The translations under genes were made by a program, and so were the position numbers. A DNA stretch of 9,550 bases from F1-60-MAGs149 sp044369995 (GTDB lineage: Bacteria; Actinomycetota; Thermoleophilia; Gaiellales; F1-60-MAGs149). Every line of letters begins with the position of its first letter. Positions within the stretch are counted from its first letter, which is position 1. This document shows, piece after piece, positions 6,722 through 9,550 of the stretch. Under the pieces are notes generated by a model. That model was given only the letters and a program-made list of their open reading frames with translations. It was not told the origin of the DNA and ran no database searches. Where the stretch lies: positions 1 through 9,550 of the forward strand of contig JBILWG010000068.1 in the NCBI GenBank assembly GCA_044369995.1, in the 5' to 3' direction.

Positions 6722-7138
6722 GTGCGCCGCGTTGCGATCGGTCTCGGCGTTGCGCTGTTCACGCTGGTCGTGATCGGTCTTCCCACGGACCTGATCCCCA
6801 ATCCGATCTGGGGTCGGCAGATCGAGGCGACGCCATGGGCGTGGCCGGTCGCGATCCTCACGGCGATCCTCGCCGGCATCCTGATCGCCCTCCCCCGACC
6901 ACGCAGCTGCCGCCCCGCGACGCGCACCGGCATCATCGGCGGTGGGCTCGCGTATCTGGCCGTCGGCTGTCCGACGTGCAACCACCTCGTGGTGCTGGCG
7001 CTGGGCGCGACGGGTGCGCTGACGTGGTTCGCGCCGATCCAGCCCTATCTCGCGTTGATCGGCCTCGGCATCCTCGCCGTCGCGATCGGGCATCGGCTGT
7101 GGCTGCTGCGTCGCAGCGGCAACCTGCGCCCCGCGTAG
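6722..7138 (+). CDS. Small membrane protein with a CPTC motif, function unknown
   Basis: The 138-residue protein begins with GTG 2 nt after the RNase D stop and uses an AGGAG 11 nt upstream. Four hydrophobic segments are visible at about residues 4-20, 41-58, 70-98 (interrupted) and 105-127, and the C-terminus carries several arginines (RLWLLRRSG). The clearest motif is VGCPTCNHLVVLALG, with C83 and C86 in a C-P-T-C arrangement at or in a membrane helix; C63 is a third cysteine in a short polar loop. The N-terminal part has a PTDLIPNPIW turn. The combination recalls small actinobacterial membrane proteins annotated only as hypothetical, but I cannot confirm that without a search. The paired cysteines could bind a metal or act in thiol-disulfide exchange; both are guesses. 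The coding frame shows the same GC bias as its neighbours. It is probably co-transcribed with RNase D, though no functional link is obvious. Confidence 0.8.
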   Translation: MRRVAIGLGVALFTLVVIGLPTDLIPNPIWGRQIEATPWAWPVAILTAILAGILIALPRPRSCRPATRTGIIGGGLAYLAVGCPTCNHLVVLALGATGALTWFAPIQPYLALIGLGILAVAIGHRLWLLRRSGNLRPA

Positions 7139-7139
7139 C

Positions 7140-7185
7140 GCACCGCGCGTGCTCGCCCCGCCCGCAGCAGCGGGCCGTGCGGTGC
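7140..7185. terminator. Nested hairpin between convergent genes, possible bidirectional terminator
   Basis: In the 46-bp gap between the membrane-protein stop and the mqnC stop there is a 6-bp inner stem, GCCCGC/GCGGGC (7160-7175, loop AGCA). It is enclosed by a perfect 7-bp outer pair, GCACCGC at 7140-7146 and GCGGTGC at 7179-7185. No T-run follows on either strand, so this is not a classical intrinsic terminator, but its place between convergent genes suits one. Confidence 0.4.
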
Positions 7186-8327
7186 TACGCCGGCTCGCCG
7201 ATCGGCGCGGGCTTGAGCGAGGCCTCGGGATTGTCGTTGACGACTCGGTAGTACGTATCCCGCTGGATGGGCCTGTACCCGGCGTTGCGAATCACGCGGC
7301 AGAAGTCCTCCGAGGTGGCCCGGTAGGTGGTGCCCGCGCTGGAGACGACGTTCTCCTCGAGCATGATCGAGCCGAGATCGTCGGCGCCGAAGTGCAGCGC
7401 GACCTGGCCGATCTTCATGCCCTGCGTGACCCAGGACGACTGGATGTGCGGGATGTTGTCGAAGTAGAGGCGCGAGACCGCCTGCACGAGCAGGTACTCG
7501 AACGACGTCGGCGTCTCGTTGACGGTCTTGCCGAGCACGGTGTTGTCGGGCTGGAACGTCCACGAGATGAAGGCGCGGAATCCGGGCACCTCGTCTTGGA
7601 GCTCGCGCAGCTTGCGCATGTGCTCGACGCGCTCCTCGAGCGTCTCGACGTGCCCGTACATCATCGTGGCCGAAGTCGTCATGCCCTGCCGGTGCGCCTG
7701 GCGCATCACCTCGAGCCACTCCTCGCTCTTCGTCTTCTTCGGCGCGAGGATGTGCCGCACGCGATCGACGAGGATCTCGCCGCCACCGCCGGGGATCGAG
7801 TCGAGACCCGCGTCGCGCAGACGCGAGATCGTGTCCGCGATCGAGAGGTGCGAGCGCCGTGAGATGTACGTAACCTCGGGCGGCGACAGCGCGTGCATGT
7901 GGAACGTCGGGTACCGCTCCTTGATCGAGCGGAAGAGGTCCTCGTACCACTCGAGCGTCAGCTCGGGGTTGTGGCCGCCTTGCATCAACGCGCCGGTGCC
8001 GCCGACGGCGATGGTCTCCTCGATCTTCGCGAAGATGACCTGCTTCGGCAGGACGTACCCTTCGCGCGTGTCGCCGGGCTGGCGGTAGAACGCGCAGAAG
8101 TTGCAGTCCGTCACGCAGACGTTGGTGTAGTTGATGTTGCGGTCGACGATGTAGGTGACCTCGCCGGGGTTCGCCTTGCGGTTGCGGATCTCGTTCGCCG
8201 CGGCGCCGATCGCCACCAGATCGCGCGAGCGCATCAGCGTGAGCGCATCGGCGTCGGATAGGCGCTCGCCGTCGAGCACGTGATCGAGGATCTCGCTGAC
8301 GGTTCTGGTGGATTCGACGACGGCCAT
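7185..8327 (-). CDS. mqnC: Cyclic dehypoxanthinyl futalosine synthase (radical SAM)
   Basis: The 380-residue protein has the length of MqnC. The radical SAM cluster motif is C71-VTD-C75-NF-C78, followed by AFYRQPGD. Later family segments are GGTGALMQGGHNP (109-121), FHMHALSPPE (142-151), GLDSIPGGGGEIL (174-186), SATMMYGHVET (219-229) and, nearer the C-terminus, FQPDNTVL and FGADDLGSIMLEENV. MqnC uses a 5'-deoxyadenosyl radical to turn dehypoxanthine futalosine into the cyclic spiro product, the step before MqnD in the futalosine menaquinone pathway. GGGGEI and the 'SIMLEENV' ending separate it from its relative MqnE, which is encoded upstream. The start ATG at 8327 overlaps the mqnA TAA by one base (TAATG), with GGAG and AGAGG at 8338-8341 and 8332-8336 as ribosome site. 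Longer readings of this frame run antiparallel into mqnA sequence and are rejected. It is the last gene of the operon. Confidence 0.95.
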   Translation of the reverse strand: MAVVESTRTVSEILDHVLDGERLSDADALTLMRSRDLVAIGAAANEIRNRKANPGEVTYIVDRNINYTNVCVTDCNFCAFYRQPGDTREGYVLPKQVIFAKIEETIAVGGTGALMQGGHNPELTLEWYEDLFRSIKERYPTFHMHALSPPEVTYISRRSHLSIADTISRLRDAGLDSIPGGGGEILVDRVRHILAPKKTKSEEWLEVMRQAHRQGMTTSATMMYGHVETLEERVEHMRKLRELQDEVPGFRAFISWTFQPDNTVLGKTVNETPTSFEYLLVQAVSRLYFDNIPHIQSSWVTQGMKIGQVALHFGADDLGSIMLEENVVSSAGTTYRATSEDFCRVIRNAGYRPIQRDTYYRVVNDNPEASLKPAPIGEPA

Positions 8328-9130
8328 TACGCCTCTGCTCCGTGGTGGCGGGCCCCCGCGAAGACGAGCTCGGGGGCGGATTCGATGATGCCGGCTTCTG
8401 CGGCCAGTTCGAAGTATCGCTGCAAACCCTCGCGCTTGCGGTCGGTGAAGCGGTACTGCAGGTGCTCGAAATAGCGCGCGAGGAAGCCGGCGGGGAAGCC
8501 GTAGCGCTCGGCTGCGGCCTCGGCCACCAGGGCGGCGTGCTCGGAGGCGTCGGCGACGGCGGAGGCGAGCGCGTGGTCGAGCGCCAGCAGTCGCTCGCTC
8601 TCGACCGTGCGGCGAGCGGCCCAGACCGCGAAGACCATCGGCAGGCCGGTCCGCTCGAACCACAGCTCACCGAGATCGTGGTGCGGCGTGGGATCGTCGA
8701 TCGAGGAGCGCAGCGCCTCGTCGCCGATCAGCAGCGTCGCGTCGGCAGGCGAGCCCTCGGCCAGGATCTCGGCCTGCGGGAAGAGCACCTGCACGAGGGC
8801 GACGGAGGCCGCGCTCTGACGCGTCACCGCGATCGAGCGGATCCCGGGCAGGGGCACATCGGTGACGAGGTTGACCGAGTCCACCTCGCCCTCGGAGGCG
8901 ATGCACAGCGACGGCAGCAGAATCCAGTCGGCGGCGTTGCGCGCGTACGCGATGCTGGAGACGTTGGCGACGTCCAGATCGCCCGCGGCGAGCAGCGCAT
9001 TGAGGCGCGTGGGCACGGCGAGCGTCTCGACGAAGGCGCCCGGCTCGAGCCGATGCTCGAGCGACCAGGCGAGCGGAAACGTGTTGATGAAGTCAACACG
9101 TCCGACGCGAAGCGGGCTCAGCTCTCCCAA
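8327..9130 (-). CDS. mqnA: Chorismate dehydratase
   Basis: The protein is about 267 residues from the chosen start, normal for MqnA. It has a periplasmic-binding-protein-like fold and removes water from chorismate to give 3-[(1-carboxyvinyl)oxy]benzoate, the first step of the futalosine route. Family segments are LRVGRVDFINTFPLAWSLE (7-25), VPTRLNALLAAGDLDVANVS (39-58), LLPSLCIASEGEVDSVNL (71-88), TLLIGDEAL (132-140) and DLGELWFERTGLPMVFAVW (152-170). The start is uncertain. The conserved part begins within a few codons of the mqnE stop, yet no ATG or GTG is available there. TTG at 9130 is chosen (13-nt overlap with mqnE); CTG at 9121, overlapping the TGA, is the alternative. The nearest in-frame ATG lies at 9424, deep within mqnE, and would add about 100 residues unlike the family. 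The 3' end overlaps mqnC by one base. Identification is secure, the start is not. Confidence 0.92.
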   Translation of the reverse strand: MGELSPLRVGRVDFINTFPLAWSLEHRLEPGAFVETLAVPTRLNALLAAGDLDVANVSSIAYARNAADWILLPSLCIASEGEVDSVNLVTDVPLPGIRSIAVTRQSAASVALVQVLFPQAEILAEGSPADATLLIGDEALRSSIDDPTPHHDLGELWFERTGLPMVFAVWAARRTVESERLLALDHALASAVADASEHAALVAEAAAERYGFPAGFLARYFEHLQYRFTDRKREGLQRYFELAAEAGIIESAPELVFAGARHHGAEA

Positions 9131-9550
9131 CGCCGCAGCTCGTTGTAGAAGGTGTCGCGCTGCACGGGGATCTTGCCGGCCTCCTGGATGACGCGCACGA
9201 GGTCCGCGATCTTCTCCTCCGTCGGCGTCACGGCGCCGGCGGCATGGGCGATCTTCTCCTCGACGACGGTGCCCTGGATGTCGTTCGCGCCGAACGAGAG
9301 GCCGACCTGGGCCAGCGGCGTGGAGATCATGATCCAGTACGCCTTGACGTGCTCGATATTGTCGAGCATCAGCCGGGAGACGGCGAGCATCTTGAGGTCG
9401 TCCTGGCCGGTCGAGAACTTCCAACCGCGGCGCTCGAAGACCGTGTTCTGCGGATGGAACGGCAGCGGGATGAACGCCATGAAGCCGCCGGTCTCGTCTT
9501 GCAGCTCGCGCAGGGCGAGCAGGTGCTCGATGCGCTCCTCGTACGTCTCG
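9118..9550 (-). CDS. mqnE: Aminofutalosine synthase, C-terminal part (gene runs off the right edge)
   Basis: The last 143 residues are present; the N-terminal radical SAM core with the cysteine motif lies beyond the window. Visible segments are ALRELQDETGGFMAFIPLPF, FHPQNTVFERR, AVSRLMLDNIEHVKAYWIM, LAQVGLSFGANDIQGTVVEE and KIAHAAGAVTP, ending VQRDTFYNELRRWES. The 'ANDIQGTVVEEKIAHAAGA' stretch and 'KAYWIM' are typical of MqnE rather than MqnC. MqnE joins the MqnA product to S-adenosylmethionine-derived deoxyadenosine to form aminofutalosine. It is the next enzyme after MqnA, and here its gene directly precedes mqnA. The TGA stop at 9118-9120 lies inside the first codons of mqnA, giving overlapping genes. 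Because the cysteine motif cannot be seen, the family call rests on the C-terminal pattern and the neighbours. Confidence 0.9.
   Translation of the reverse strand, partial: ETYEERIEHLLALRELQDETGGFMAFIPLPFHPQNTVFERRGWKFSTGQDDLKMLAVSRLMLDNIEHVKAYWIMISTPLAQVGLSFGANDIQGTVVEEKIAHAAGAVTPTEEKIADLVRVIQEAGKIPVQRDTFYNELRRWES

Noticed and set aside
9131..9424. N-terminal extension of mqnA to the ATG at 9424
   Set aside because: It would add about 100 Arg-rich residues unlike any MqnA and read entirely within mqnE in another frame.
9118..9550. Reading the right-edge gene as a second mqnC
   Set aside because: The visible C-terminus has the MqnE-type TVVEEKIAHAAGA and KAYWIM segments. The neighbouring gene carries the MqnC-type SIMLEENV ending.
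1..9550. CRISPR arrays, tRNA or rRNA genes, insertion sequences, phage or attachment sites
   Set aside because: No direct repeat arrays, cloverleaf-like segments, transposase motifs or terminal inverted repeats were seen, and the window has almost no non-coding space.

Overview
The window is very GC-rich, and almost every base belongs to a gene. Spacers run from overlapping start/stop codons to about 56 bp. Codon use favours G or C at the third position, starts include GTG and probably TTG, and menaquinone genes of the futalosine route are present. I infer a high-GC actinobacterium, possibly of the Thermoleophilia type. This is a judgement from style and gene content; no rRNA or other marker is present to confirm it. 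All nine genes fall into recognisable families or membrane-protein types. I see no mobile element, CRISPR array, tRNA, rRNA or integrated element.

Positions 1-5489 hold a five-gene block on the minus strand. Read in its own direction it runs: a DegT/DnrJ/EryC1-family PLP sugar aminotransferase (4389-5489), a DUF354 GT-B-like protein (3374-4381), a membrane-anchored nucleotide-sugar 4,6-dehydratase of the CapD/WbpM/PglF class (1449-3317), a LysR-type regulator (499-1449), and the N-terminal part of a family-4 glycosyltransferase (495 to beyond position 1). The dehydratase and aminotransferase fit the making of an amino-sugar nucleotide for a surface glycan, and the glycosyltransferase fits its use. 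The LysR gene is unusual because it lies inside the operon, joined by a 1-nt stop/start overlap upstream and a 3-nt gap downstream.

Positions 5490-5537 are a 48-bp divergent promoter region. Each side carries a TANNNT -10-like hexamer 6-7 nt before the start codon, which suggests leaderless mRNAs. To the right, on the plus strand, ribonuclease D (5538-6719) is followed 2 nt later by a small membrane protein with a Cys-Pro-Thr-Cys motif (6722-7138).

Positions 7185-9550 hold a minus-strand futalosine menaquinone operon in the order mqnE (partial), mqnA, mqnC. The genes overlap at each junction. This block converges on the RNase D pair, with a nested hairpin between them. The three enzymes cover chorismate dehydration (MqnA), aminofutalosine formation (MqnE) and spiro-cyclisation of dehypoxanthine futalosine (MqnC). 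The hydrolase step and MqnD are not in the window.

Most of the window is conventional. The points worth checking are the symmetric divergent promoter pair, the LysR gene embedded in a glycan operon, the altered active-site loop in the dehydratase, the uncharacterised CPxC membrane protein, and the missing ATG/GTG start of mqnA.
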